NCBI GenBank assembly: GCA_024278725.1
Contig: JAJRSQ010000124.1
Coordinates: 1-20,533, forward strand
Direction: 5' to 3'
Origin: Chloroflexota bacterium
GTDB taxonomy: Bacteria; Chloroflexota; Anaerolineae; 4572-78
Length of the DNA stretch: 20,533 nt
The notes below the pieces were generated by a model. That model searched no databases. It was not told the DNA's origin and saw only the letters and a list, made by a program, of their open reading frames with translations. The stretch's first letter is position 1. Every line of letters begins with the position of its first letter. Shown piece after piece: positions 7,975 through 14,935 of this stretch. Position numbers and translations under genes: made by a program.

Positions 7975-8664
7975 ATGCCACGCAGAAAAAGACGTCGAAC
8001 AAGCCAACCGAAAAGTAACCGTTTGCCATTGATTTTAGCCGGAGCGGCAGTGTTGATTATCATCGGTGGATTGGTGATTTTCAACCAGAATGCTACCCAG
8101 CCGGTCGTTGCCAATGTGACGGTGGATTATCCCACCGGCATCACCGAGGACGGGCAGCCGTTCAAAGGGGGCGCAAATGCGAAAGTGGTGCTGGAAGACT
8201 TTTCCGACTTCGGTTGCCCGCACTGCGCGAATTTCGCCGCGACGCTCAGCAGCATCAGCGATGATTACATCAAAACCGGCAAAGTGAAGGTGATTTTCCG
8301 CAACTTTGTGCTAAGCCCGCGCACGCTGACGGCGGCACGGGGCGGCGAATGCGCGCTGGCACAAGGCTCGGATGCATTTTGGGTTTACCATGATGCCGTC
8401 TTCGCCAACCAATCGCGCGGTGATACCATCTACACCGCATCGGGCATCAAAAGCATCGCCGCGCAAGTCGGGCTGGATACAAACGCCTTCAACAAATGTC
8501 TGGACAGCAACCAAAAAACCGCCGAAATTCAGAAAGACAGCCAAGAAGGCGACCGCCGCGGCATCGATTCCACCCCCACCCTCTATTTCAATGGCGAAGA
8601 ATTTTTGGGCGCCATGCCGGAAAGCGATTTGCGGGCGCGCTTCGATGCAATGTTGGGACAATAA
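7975..8664 (+). CDS. Membrane-anchored DsbA-like thioredoxin-fold oxidoreductase
   Basis: A 229-residue protein that starts with a basic stretch (RRKRRR), followed by one hydrophobic segment (about 18-36). This predicts an N-in anchor with the catalytic domain outside the cytoplasm. The DSBA-like domain begins near residue 50, with the redox motif Cys81-Pro-His-Cys84 in DFGCPHCANF and a cis-proline at Pro201 in STPTLYFNG. CPHC is the classic motif of strong dithiol oxidases. Two further cysteines, Cys126 and Cys175, could form a second disulfide. The likely role is forming or rearranging disulfides in exported proteins; a VKOR or DsbB partner is expected but is not in the window. AAGGAG overlaps the moeA stop region and lies 11 bases before the ATG. 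It is probably in an operon with moeA. Family membership is sure; substrate is unknown. Confidence 0.93.
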   Translation: MPRRKRRRTSQPKSNRLPLILAGAAVLIIIGGLVIFNQNATQPVVANVTVDYPTGITEDGQPFKGGANAKVVLEDFSDFGCPHCANFAATLSSISDDYIKTGKVKVIFRNFVLSPRTLTAARGGECALAQGSDAFWVYHDAVFANQSRGDTIYTASGIKSIAAQVGLDTNAFNKCLDSNQKTAEIQKDSQEGDRRGIDSTPTLYFNGEEFLGAMPESDLRARFDAMLGQ

Positions 8665-8692
8665 CCGCCGTCAACAGGAACTTTTTTCCTAG

Positions 8693-8721
8693 TTGCGTTG
8701 ATGCGAAAAACCGTGTATATT
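8693..8721 (+). promoter_or_regulatory. Predicted promoter for the small acidic protein
   Basis: TTGCGT (8693-8698) and TATATT (8716-8721) are separated by exactly 17 bases in the gap between the DsbA-like gene and the small gene. A leader of about 40 bases follows. Assigned by consensus only. Confidence 0.45.
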
Positions 8722-8768
8722 TGGGAAAATTACTATCACGGGCTCAGTCACCGTGCAGGAGAATTTAG

Positions 8769-9008
8769 ATGGTAAAAATAACGTGTCGTGCAATTGACTG
8801 CATTTTTTGGGAAGATGGACACTGCGCATCCAGCAAAATCATTTACGACCCGGAAGAGGGTTGCCTGACGTATGAACTTCTGGATGACGTTATTGATGAT
8901 GACGACTGGGATGACGAAGATTTGGTTGACGAATTAGATGTCACCCCCGTGCTGGAAGACGACGATATTTTGGACGACCCGTTCGATACCCTTGACGACG
9001 AGTGGTAA
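8769..9008 (+). CDS. Small Cys-containing protein with acidic tail (DUF1540-like)
   Basis: A 79-residue protein. The first half has four cysteines (Cys6, Cys11, Cys19, Cys32) in the arrangement ITCRAIDCIFW, GHCASSKI and EEGCLTY, which resembles the short DUF1540 cysteine motif and suggests metal binding. From about residue 39 the sequence is almost entirely Asp/Glu plus hydrophobics, ending DDEW, so the protein is extremely acidic. AGGAG lies 7 bases before the ATG and a promoter is predicted upstream, which supports it as a real gene despite its size. Its function is unknown. The match to DUF1540 is by eye and modest. Possible roles are metal handling or binding a basic partner, neither shown by the sequence. 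Confidence 0.75.
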   Translation: MVKITCRAIDCIFWEDGHCASSKIIYDPEEGCLTYELLDDVIDDDDWDDEDLVDELDVTPVLEDDDILDDPFDTLDDEW

Positions 9009-9090
9009 TCCGTTTCTTCCGTAACCCGACTGCACCATAAAAATTTACGCCGATACCGTGTGCGTCACACCATTCAACGCACGAAGACAC

Positions 9091-9120
9091 AAAAAAGCCG
9101 GCAAATTGCCGGCTTTTTTT
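9091..9120 (+). terminator. Rho-independent terminator or leader attenuator
   Basis: The perfect stem GCCGGC (9097-9102) / GCCGGC (9108-9113) has a 5-base loop, AAATT, and is flanked by A6 on the left and T7 on the right. It could work on both strands. It follows the small acidic gene by about 80 bases, but it also lies only 12 bases before the ribosome binding site of the amidohydrolase, leaving no room for a promoter between them. Confidence 0.85.
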
Positions 9121-9144
9121 CAAATACTTTTTGAGGAGTTTCCG

Positions 9145-11121
9145 ATGACACAACCCATTGATGTGCTTTTTACCAATGCCACCATCGTAACCATGAACAA
9201 AACCCGCGACGTGATTGCCGACGGCGCTATCGCCGTTCGCAACGACAGCATTGTGGCAGTAGGACCCGCCGATGCGCTCGCCGCGCAATTTTCCCCCGCC
9301 CGCACCATTGATTGCGCCGGCGGCGTCATCTCGCCGGGGTTGGTGAACGCGCACACCCACGTGCCGATGACCCTTCTGCGCGGGCTATCCGACGACCTGC
9401 GGCTTGATGTGTGGCTGTACGGCTTCATCATGCCGGTGGAACGGGAATTCGTCACCCCGGAATTTTGTTACACCGGCACGCAACTCGCCGCCGCCGAGAT
9501 GATTCGCGGGGGGATTACCAGCTTTTGTGATATGTACTATTTTGAAGACCAAATCGCCGAAGCCGCCGCCAAAGCGGGCTTGCGCGCCATCTGCGGTGAA
9601 ACTATCCTGAAATTTCCCGCCCCGGACGCGGGCAGTTACGACGACAGTCTCAGCTATTGCCGCAGCTTCATCGAAAAATGGAAAGGTCACCCGCTGATTG
9701 TCCCCGCCGTTGCCCCCCACGCCCCGTACACCGCCACGCCGGAAATGCTCAAAGCGAGCATCGAATTGGCGCTGGAATACGATGTTCCCCTCCACATTCA
9801 CGTGGCGGAAACCACGTTTGAACAGGAGGGGAGCAAAGCGGAATACGGCATGACGGTTGTGCCGTGGCTGGAACAATACGGCTTGTTCGACGCAAAAGTC
9901 ATCGCCGCGCACGGCGTGCATCTGGAAGAATCCGAAATGCACACCCTGAAAGAAGCCGGTGCGGGCGTGGCACACTGCCCCAGCAGCAACCTCAAAATTT
10001 CCAGCGGCGTCGCGCCCGTGCAAAAGATGCTATCGCTGGGATTGCACGTCGGCATCGGCACCGATGGCACCGCCTCCAACAACGATTTGGACATGATTGA
10101 AGAGACGCGGCTGGCAGCATTCCTGCAAAAAGGCGTTTTCGGCGACCCCACCAATCTGCCCGCACAAGATGCATGGGCGCTGGCAACCATCGAAGGGGCG
10201 CGCGCCATCCACCTCGACCATCTGACGGGGTCGCTGGAGCCGGGCAAACGCGCCGACATCATTGTGATTGATATGCGCGGTCTGCACCAAACGCCGCGCT
10301 TCGCATATATGGCGGAAACTGTCTATTCGCAACTGGTCTATGCCGCCAAATCCACCGACGTGCGGCATGTGATGGTCAACGGACAATTGTTGATGGAAGA
10401 CCGCGCTCTGCTCACGCTGAATGAAGATGAACTGCACGCCAAAGCCGTCGCTATGGCGAAAGAGATTGACATTTTCCTCTCCTCGCGCGAGGGCGATTTG
10501 ATGTCGAAATTGCTGGCGGTGGGCAGCGGTGTGACCCCCGTCGAAACCTTCGAAATTCAAGCCAAAACTCAGGTGTCATCAGCGGATGAAATGATTACGG
10601 CGATGGAAAATCATCCCGATATCCGCATCGTGCGCTCGTCCGTGCGCAATCAATATGATTCATATTTTGTCTTCGACCGGGAAGGGATGGGGCGCATTCG
10701 CCACCGCGAAGATGAAGTGCTGAACGATGATGGCAGCGTAAAAGAGGTGTTGTACCGCATCGGGCTGATTGGACCCGCCGCCGAGCGCGTGTTCGACAAA
10801 TCCATCATCCTCACCCGCTCGCGGTACTCCCTGCCCGCCGACAAAAGCCGCCGTTTCTATCGGGAATATTTCCAACCGGCGAAAGAAATTCAGGTGGCAA
10901 AACATCGCCGCCGATTCCACATCACCTTCAAAAATACAAGTCTGGTGGTCAATATTGATACCCTCAACAGCACCGGCAACGTGTACGTGGAAGTGAAAAG
11001 CCGCACGTGGTCGGCAAAAGATGCGGAGGAAAAAGCCGCGCTGCTGGGCGAATTTTTCGCCGCGCTGGAAATTTCCGCCCCCGAAAAACGGGTGCATTCG
11101 GAATACGTGGATTTGGTGTAA
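9145..11121 (+). CDS. MtaD/SsnA-like amidohydrolase fused to a CYTH-like domain
   Basis: A 658-residue protein. Residues 1-450 form a complete amidohydrolase of the methylthioadenosine/S-adenosylhomocysteine deaminase type. Putative zinc and catalytic residues are His70 and His72 (NAHTH), His219 and Glu222 (HIHVAE), His256 (AAHGVHL) and Asp307 (GTDG). The C-terminal LTGSLEPGKRADIIVID strand is also typical. Such enzymes hydrolytically deaminate adenosine-type or related heterocycles; the substrate here is not proven. Residues about 466-645 are additional. They run from FEIQAK (470-474 in place of the CYTH ExExK) through basic strands (GRIRHRE, TRSRYS, KHRRRFH) to VNIDTL and YVEVKSR. This order of acidic and basic strands fits a CYTH triphosphate tunnel domain, with the middle Glu changed to Gln. 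Normal MtaD length is about 430-450. ATG 9145 has GAGGAG 6 bases upstream. The gene appears monocistronic. Confidence 0.9.
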   Translation: MTQPIDVLFTNATIVTMNKTRDVIADGAIAVRNDSIVAVGPADALAAQFSPARTIDCAGGVISPGLVNAHTHVPMTLLRGLSDDLRLDVWLYGFIMPVEREFVTPEFCYTGTQLAAAEMIRGGITSFCDMYYFEDQIAEAAAKAGLRAICGETILKFPAPDAGSYDDSLSYCRSFIEKWKGHPLIVPAVAPHAPYTATPEMLKASIELALEYDVPLHIHVAETTFEQEGSKAEYGMTVVPWLEQYGLFDAKVIAAHGVHLEESEMHTLKEAGAGVAHCPSSNLKISSGVAPVQKMLSLGLHVGIGTDGTASNNDLDMIEETRLAAFLQKGVFGDPTNLPAQDAWALATIEGARAIHLDHLTGSLEPGKRADIIVIDMRGLHQTPRFAYMAETVYSQLVYAAKSTDVRHVMVNGQLLMEDRALLTLNEDELHAKAVAMAKEIDIFLSSREGDLMSKLLAVGSGVTPVETFEIQAKTQVSSADEMITAMENHPDIRIVRSSVRNQYDSYFVFDREGMGRIRHREDEVLNDDGSVKEVLYRIGLIGPAAERVFDKSIILTRSRYSLPADKSRRFYREYFQPAKEIQVAKHRRRFHITFKNTSLVVNIDTLNSTGNVYVEVKSRTWSAKDAEEKAALLGEFFAALEISAPEKRVHSEYVDLV

Positions 11122-11185
11122 TTGAGTCGCGTGTAAAATCCAAAAAAGGTGGTGGTATTTTTTGACTGATGCAAAAATAGCCGGT

Positions 11186-11264
11186 TGTCATTGCGAGCGC
11201 AGCGAAGCAATCTCCACGCTTTAATGACAGCGATTGCTTCGGCGTTGCACGCCTCGCAATGACA
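11186..11264. repeat. Palindromic intergenic repeat element (TGTCATTGCGAG family)
   Basis: The 79-base element starts with TGTCATTGCGAG and ends with CTCGCAATGACA, its exact reverse complement. Internal arms also pair in part: GCGAAGCAATC (left) with GATTGCTTCG (right). The whole could fold into a long imperfect hairpin. Elements with these ends are a recurring intergenic repeat seen in many unrelated bacterial genomes. It lies between two convergent genes, the usual place for REP/MITE-like sequences. No protein is encoded. Confidence 0.8.
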
Positions 11265-11301
11265 CTTACATATCCCGTCAGTCAATTTGAACCACTACCC
11301 C

Positions 11302-11336
11302 AAAAAACAGGGACGGAGCGGCATGCTCCGTCCCTG
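11302..11336 (-). terminator. Rho-independent terminator of the MBL-STAS gene
   Basis: A perfect 12-bp stem (11308-11319 with 11325-11336) encloses a 5-base loop. It is followed on the minus strand by T6 (11302-11307). It lies 28 bases past the stop codon of the minus-strand gene. On the plus strand there is no T run, so it serves mainly the minus strand. Confidence 0.9.
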
Positions 11337-11363
11337 CGATTCATACGGCTGTCAACAGTTTTT

Positions 11364-12671
11364 TCACCCCTCCGGAGTTGCCCCTTTCCACGGCACGTCG
11401 TTGAGGGTGGGGTATATCGCAAAAAAGTCGAGCGTGCCGGAAAGTTCCATCACCCGGTAAATATTGGACGGCACATTCACAATGGCGATGCCATACACAT
11501 TGCTGCGCGCTTCCAGCAGGGCGCGCACCCCCGCCACCGAAATCTCCGCCAGATTTTCCATATTCAGCACAATGGTCTGATTGTGATGCGATTGCCCCAC
11601 CGCCAGAATCGCGCGGGTGAACGCTTCCGTGGCGCGGGCATCGAATTGCCCCAGCAAATTCAGGCACACCATACCATCCACATTCACCTGTTGAACGTCA
11701 AAATTGCCGTTGCGGTTTAAATTGATTTCCCACCCTTCGCGCGCCACATCCACCATCACCAGCGAACGCCGGTGGTGATGAGTGAGATACTCCCGCGTTT
11801 GATTCATTATCGCTACAATCTCTTCATCGGATGACGCAGGGTCATGGTGGAACAGCACCAGCCGCTTCACCTTTGCCGCCCGCGCAATATCCGCCCCGAT
11901 GAGCGCGGAACTGTGTCCCCAATCTTGTTTGATGATGGCTTCCCGCACCGAGAATTGCGCGTCGAAAATCAGCACATCCGCGTCGCGGTAAAAATCAATA
12001 TACCGCTTCAGCGCCGGATGGTCGAGCCGTTTATATTCGCCGTCGGTCGCCAGCACAATGATGTCGTCATCGCGTTTCACGCGGTAGGCGTATGATTTAC
12101 CGGGATGTTCCAACTCAATATTGGCAACCTCCAAATCGCCCAGCGTCACGGTTCCCCCCACCGGCAATTGATGGAAACGGAAGGTCGCCCCCAACGCCGA
12201 AAATTGCGCGGGAAATACCCGGCTGTCCATTTGCTCGGTCAACACTTGCGGCACATGTGGATGCACATGGTACACATCGAAGGTGTTGCCTTCAATGAAC
12301 GCCGGCACGAAAAAGGGGAACCCCTGAATATGGTCCCAATGGGTGTGGGTGAAAAAAATAGCAGCGTGTCCCCTGCCCTGCCCGAATTCCCGCATCATCA
12401 GATGCCGCCCCAATTCCCGCATCCCGGAACCGGCATCGAAAATAATGAGCCGGTCATCCGTCTCAATGGTCAAGCAGGTTGTATTCCCGCCGATGGTGCC
12501 GTTCACCGCCGGAGACAATCCGGCAATAAAGGCTTCGACGGCGGTGGGGCTGTGCAAATCAATCCCGGCACGTCCGGCTTCTGTAAGGGCAACTATCAAT
12601 TTTTCATTGATAAACGACGACAACAGCGGGGATGGAATGGAGCCGCGCACGCCCCAGAATTTCAGCTTCAT
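11364..12671 (-). CDS. MBL-fold metallohydrolase with C-terminal STAS domain
   Basis: A 435-residue protein. The first roughly 315 residues are a metallo-beta-lactamase-fold hydrolase of the FWGVRGSIP type. They contain GGNTTCL (61-67), the metal motif His109-Thr-His111-Trp-Asp113-His114, His189 (ELEHPG), Asp210 (ATDGEY), Asp238 (FDAQFS), His253 (WGHSSA) and HHDP (275-278), so the metal site looks complete. Relatives act on phosphodiesters or cyclic nucleotides; the substrate is not evident. Residues about 325-425 read as a STAS (anti-sigma-factor antagonist) domain, with MVCLNLLGQFDARATEAF, TIVLNMENLAEISVAGVRAL and IAIVNVPSNIYRVMEL. The regulatory loop keeps one Ser (378), followed by Val. 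The fusion suggests the hydrolase is tied to a partner-switching or localisation system. ATG 12671 has AGAGG 6 bases upstream. It stands alone, with its own promoter and terminator. Confidence 0.9.
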   Translation of the reverse strand: MKLKFWGVRGSIPSPLLSSFINEKLIVALTEAGRAGIDLHSPTAVEAFIAGLSPAVNGTIGGNTTCLTIETDDRLIIFDAGSGMRELGRHLMMREFGQGRGHAAIFFTHTHWDHIQGFPFFVPAFIEGNTFDVYHVHPHVPQVLTEQMDSRVFPAQFSALGATFRFHQLPVGGTVTLGDLEVANIELEHPGKSYAYRVKRDDDIIVLATDGEYKRLDHPALKRYIDFYRDADVLIFDAQFSVREAIIKQDWGHSSALIGADIARAAKVKRLVLFHHDPASSDEEIVAIMNQTREYLTHHHRRSLVMVDVAREGWEINLNRNGNFDVQQVNVDGMVCLNLLGQFDARATEAFTRAILAVGQSHHNQTIVLNMENLAEISVAGVRALLEARSNVYGIAIVNVPSNIYRVMELSGTLDFFAIYPTLNDVPWKGATPEG

Positions 12672-12710
12672 AAAAGACCTCTGCGTGTATGTGCAATGAA
12701 TACTAATAAA

Positions 12711-12719
12711 TTTATATCA
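12711..12719 (-). promoter_or_regulatory. Extended -10 promoter of the MBL-STAS gene
   Basis: On the minus strand, TGATATAAA gives TG plus TATAAA (12711-12716), about 40 bases before the start codon. The -35 region, TTTATT at 17 bases, is poor, as is usual for extended -10 promoters. Confidence 0.45.
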
Positions 12720-12782
12720 CAAAACGGGAAAATAATAAAGGCTTCACCCGATTTTTTTAGTAATTATGATTGAAAAGAGGGA

Positions 12783-12810
12783 TTGCATCTGCCTAAAAAT
12801 GTGCTACAAT
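12783..12810 (+). promoter_or_regulatory. Predicted aspS promoter
   Basis: TTGCAT (12783-12788), a 16-base spacer and TACAAT (12805-12810) are preceded directly by TGC, forming an extended -10. The leader to the aspS start is about 60 bases. I see no T-box or other tRNA-sensing motif in it. Confidence 0.55.
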
Positions 12811-12877
12811 GTGCCGATAAAGAATTTGTGCCGCTTTAACCATAATACGCCCAATATTTCAGGGAAGGATGTCACTC

Positions 12878-14656
12878 ATGTTCAAAACACATACCTGCGG
12901 ACAACTCCGCGCCGAACACCACGGGCAAACTGTAACGCTTGCGGGCTGGGTACACCGCCGCCGCGACCACGGCGGATTGATTTTCATAGATCTGCGCGAC
13001 CGCTGGGGAATCACCCAGGTGATATTTAACCCGGAAACCGACGCCGACAGCCACACCATTGCCAGCACCCTGCGCAATGAATTTGTGGTGCAAATTTCCG
13101 GCGTGGTGAACCAGCGTCCGGAGGGATTACGCAACCCCAATTTGGAAACCGGCGACATCGAATTGCTGGCAACCAACGTAACCGTCATCAATCCCGCCAA
13201 AACGCCCCCCTTCTACATCAATGAAGACGCGCCGGTGGACGAAACGTTGCGCTTGCGCTACCGCTATCTGGATTTGCGCCGCCAGCGCATGCAAAAGAAT
13301 ATTGTTTTGCGGCACAAAGTTGTGCATCACATCCGCAATTTTTTAACCGATGAAGGATTTGTGGAAGTTGAAACCCCCATCCTTTTCAAAAGCACGCCGG
13401 AAGGCGCGCGCGATTATCTGGTTCCCAGCCGGGTGCATCCCGGTGAGTTTTACGCCCTCCCCCAAAGCCCGCAACAACTCAAACAATTGCTGATGGTGGC
13501 GGGCTACGAGCGATACTTCCAAATTGCACGCTGCTTCCGCGATGAAGACCAGCGCGGCGACCGCCAGCCGGAATTCACGCAATTGGATATGGAACTGAGT
13601 TTTGTAGACCGCGACGACGTGATGAACATCATCGAGCGGCTGTTCACCGAAATCATCGAAACGGAAACCGAGAAAAAGCTCCTTTTCAAACCTTTCAAAC
13701 GGCTCAAATACCATGAAGCTCTGGAAAAATACGGGCGCGACAACCCCGACCTGCGCTTCGGGCTGGAATTGAAATCACTGAACGATATTGTTGCCAACAG
13801 CGACTTTAAGGTATTTTCCGGGACAATTGCCAACGGCGGGCTGGTTAAAGGGTTGAATGCCGAAGGGTGCGGCGGGTACAGCCGCAAACAGATTGACGAA
13901 TTGACCGCCTTTGTCAAAACCTTCGGGGCGAAAGGGCTGGCATGGCTCGCCGTTTCTGACAACCCGGAAAAACCGCACCGTTCATCGTTTGCCAAGTTTA
14001 TGTCCCCGGCGGAAATTGATGCGCTGATTGAACGGCTGGAAGGCAAACCCGGCGACCTGCTGCTGGTGGTCGCCGACAGCGCCGCCATCGCCAACGAAGC
14101 GTTGGGGCGGCTGCGGGTGGAAATCGGCGAGCGGCTGGGGTTGCGCGACGACGATGTGATGGCGCTGTGCTGGGTCACGGATTTCCCGCTCTTTGAGCGC
14201 AACGAGGAAGAAAATCGGTGGGACCCCAGCCATCATCTGTTCACGTCGCCGATGGATGAAGATATTCCGCTGCTGGATACCGACCCCGGCAAAGCACGCG
14301 GCAAACAATACGACTTGGTGTGCAACGGCTACGAAATTGCCGGCGGCAGCGTCAGAATTCACCGCCGGGACATTCAGGAAAAGATTTTCGGGTTAATTGG
14401 ACTGAACGTTGAACAGGCGAAAGTTCAGTTCGGGCATATGCTGGAAGCGTTTGAATACGGTACGCCGCCGCACGGCGGCATCGCCGCGGGGATTGACCGC
14501 GTGGTGATGCTATTAGCCGGCGAGCCGAACATCCGCGAGGTCATCGCCTTCCCCAAAAGTCAATCCGCAACGGACTTGATGGCGGGCGCACCCACCCCCG
14601 TTGCCGAGGCACAATTGCGAGAATTACACATCAAATTAGACTTGGATGCCAAGTAA
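12878..14656 (+). CDS. aspS: Aspartyl-tRNA synthetase, probably non-discriminating
   Basis: A 592-residue class IIb synthetase of bacterial type and normal length that charges tRNA with aspartate in the cytoplasm. The N-terminal anticodon-binding OB fold includes GWVHRRRDHGGLIFIDLRD (about 23-41). The catalytic domain has motif 2 FRDEDQRGDRQPEFTQLD (220-237) and motif 3 GIDRVVML near the C-terminus, with the bacterial GAD insertion between them. ATG 12878 was chosen because GGAAGGA sits 8 bases upstream; ATG 12869 would be directly on the ribosome binding site. His31 and Gly83 match the residues that, in the Pseudomonas aeruginosa enzyme, permit charging of tRNA-Asn as well as tRNA-Asp. This enzyme may therefore be non-discriminating and need GatCAB. 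It is monocistronic, followed closely by a non-coding RNA gene with its own promoter. Confidence 0.98.
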   Translation: MFKTHTCGQLRAEHHGQTVTLAGWVHRRRDHGGLIFIDLRDRWGITQVIFNPETDADSHTIASTLRNEFVVQISGVVNQRPEGLRNPNLETGDIELLATNVTVINPAKTPPFYINEDAPVDETLRLRYRYLDLRRQRMQKNIVLRHKVVHHIRNFLTDEGFVEVETPILFKSTPEGARDYLVPSRVHPGEFYALPQSPQQLKQLLMVAGYERYFQIARCFRDEDQRGDRQPEFTQLDMELSFVDRDDVMNIIERLFTEIIETETEKKLLFKPFKRLKYHEALEKYGRDNPDLRFGLELKSLNDIVANSDFKVFSGTIANGGLVKGLNAEGCGGYSRKQIDELTAFVKTFGAKGLAWLAVSDNPEKPHRSSFAKFMSPAEIDALIERLEGKPGDLLLVVADSAAIANEALGRLRVEIGERLGLRDDDVMALCWVTDFPLFERNEEENRWDPSHHLFTSPMDEDIPLLDTDPGKARGKQYDLVCNGYEIAGGSVRIHRRDIQEKIFGLIGLNVEQAKVQFGHMLEAFEYGTPPHGGIAAGIDRVVMLLAGEPNIREVIAFPKSQSATDLMAGAPTPVAEAQLRELHIKLDLDAK

Positions 14657-14673
14657 CGGCATTTTCAGGCAAT

Positions 14674-14702
14674 TTGGCAAGCGTAATTTTTTATGCTATT
14701 AT
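14674..14702 (+). promoter_or_regulatory. Strong promoter of the 6S-like RNA
   Basis: TTGGCA (14674-14679) and TATTAT (14697-14702) are spaced by exactly 17 bases, with TGC before the -10. It begins 18 bases after the aspS stop codon and points to the RNA gene. It is one of the best promoters in the window. Confidence 0.7.
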
Positions 14703-14887
14703 AGCCCCGTCCCTGCCGTGTTCGTGATGCGCCATGCGTCTTGAACCAACACCCATCGTTCAGGGAACCTGTTTTTAGGGGAACATGCGGTAGCCCTCGA
14801 AAGGGTAAGGCAACGTTTTCCTTTTATGGTTTCCACCTGCTTATGCAGGTTCAAGGACAACTGGAAGCCACACGGCATGGCGGGGCT
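14703..14887 (+). ncRNA. ssrS: 6S RNA (regulator of RNA polymerase), predicted
   Basis: A stretch of about 185 bases without a credible ORF, framed by a strong promoter and a terminator. It can fold as a rod with a central bubble. The closing helices are AGCCCCG (14703-14709) with CGGGGCT (14881-14887) and GCCGTGT (14715-14721) with ACACGGC (14870-14876). The inner helix is CTTGAACC (14740-14747) with GGTTCAAG (14848-14855). Between them are unpaired strands of about 16 and 11 bases, the layout by which 6S RNA imitates an open promoter and sequesters housekeeping RNA polymerase. The 3' part, with GGTTCAAGG then CGGCAT, resembles the E. coli 6S 3' region by eye, and GTGTTCGTGA near the 5' end fits other 6S RNAs. 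Exact ends are uncertain: the predicted start falls at about 14703-14709. Another structured RNA is possible, but tmRNA, RNase P RNA and SRP RNA do not fit in size or motif. Confidence 0.72.
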
Positions 14888-14895
14888 TATTTTTC

Positions 14896-14922
14896 AAAGA
14901 GCGTCTTTTCGGCGCTTTTTTT
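14896..14922 (+). terminator. Rho-independent terminator of the 6S-like RNA
   Basis: The stem AAAGAGCGTC / GGCGCTTT (with G-T pairs) has a TTTTC loop and runs into T7 (14916-14922). It ends 14 bases before the stop codon of the converging YbdK-like gene. On the minus strand the hairpin is not followed by a clean T run. Confidence 0.75.
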
Positions 14923-14935
14923 GTTTCTGTCGATT

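Noticed and set aside
8677..8691. Small hairpin AGGAA / TTCCT after the DsbA-like gene as a terminator
   Set aside because: The stem is only 5 AT-rich pairs with the T run inside the loop; too weak to call.
9009..9090. SAM or SAH riboswitch ahead of the amidohydrolase
   Set aside because: None of the conserved core motifs of known SAM or SAH riboswitches is visible in this 82-base leader, so only a generic attenuator is proposed.
11142..11165. A6/T6 hairpin as plus-strand terminator after the amidohydrolase
   Set aside because: The stem has only A-T pairs around a 10-base loop, too unstable to support termination by itself.
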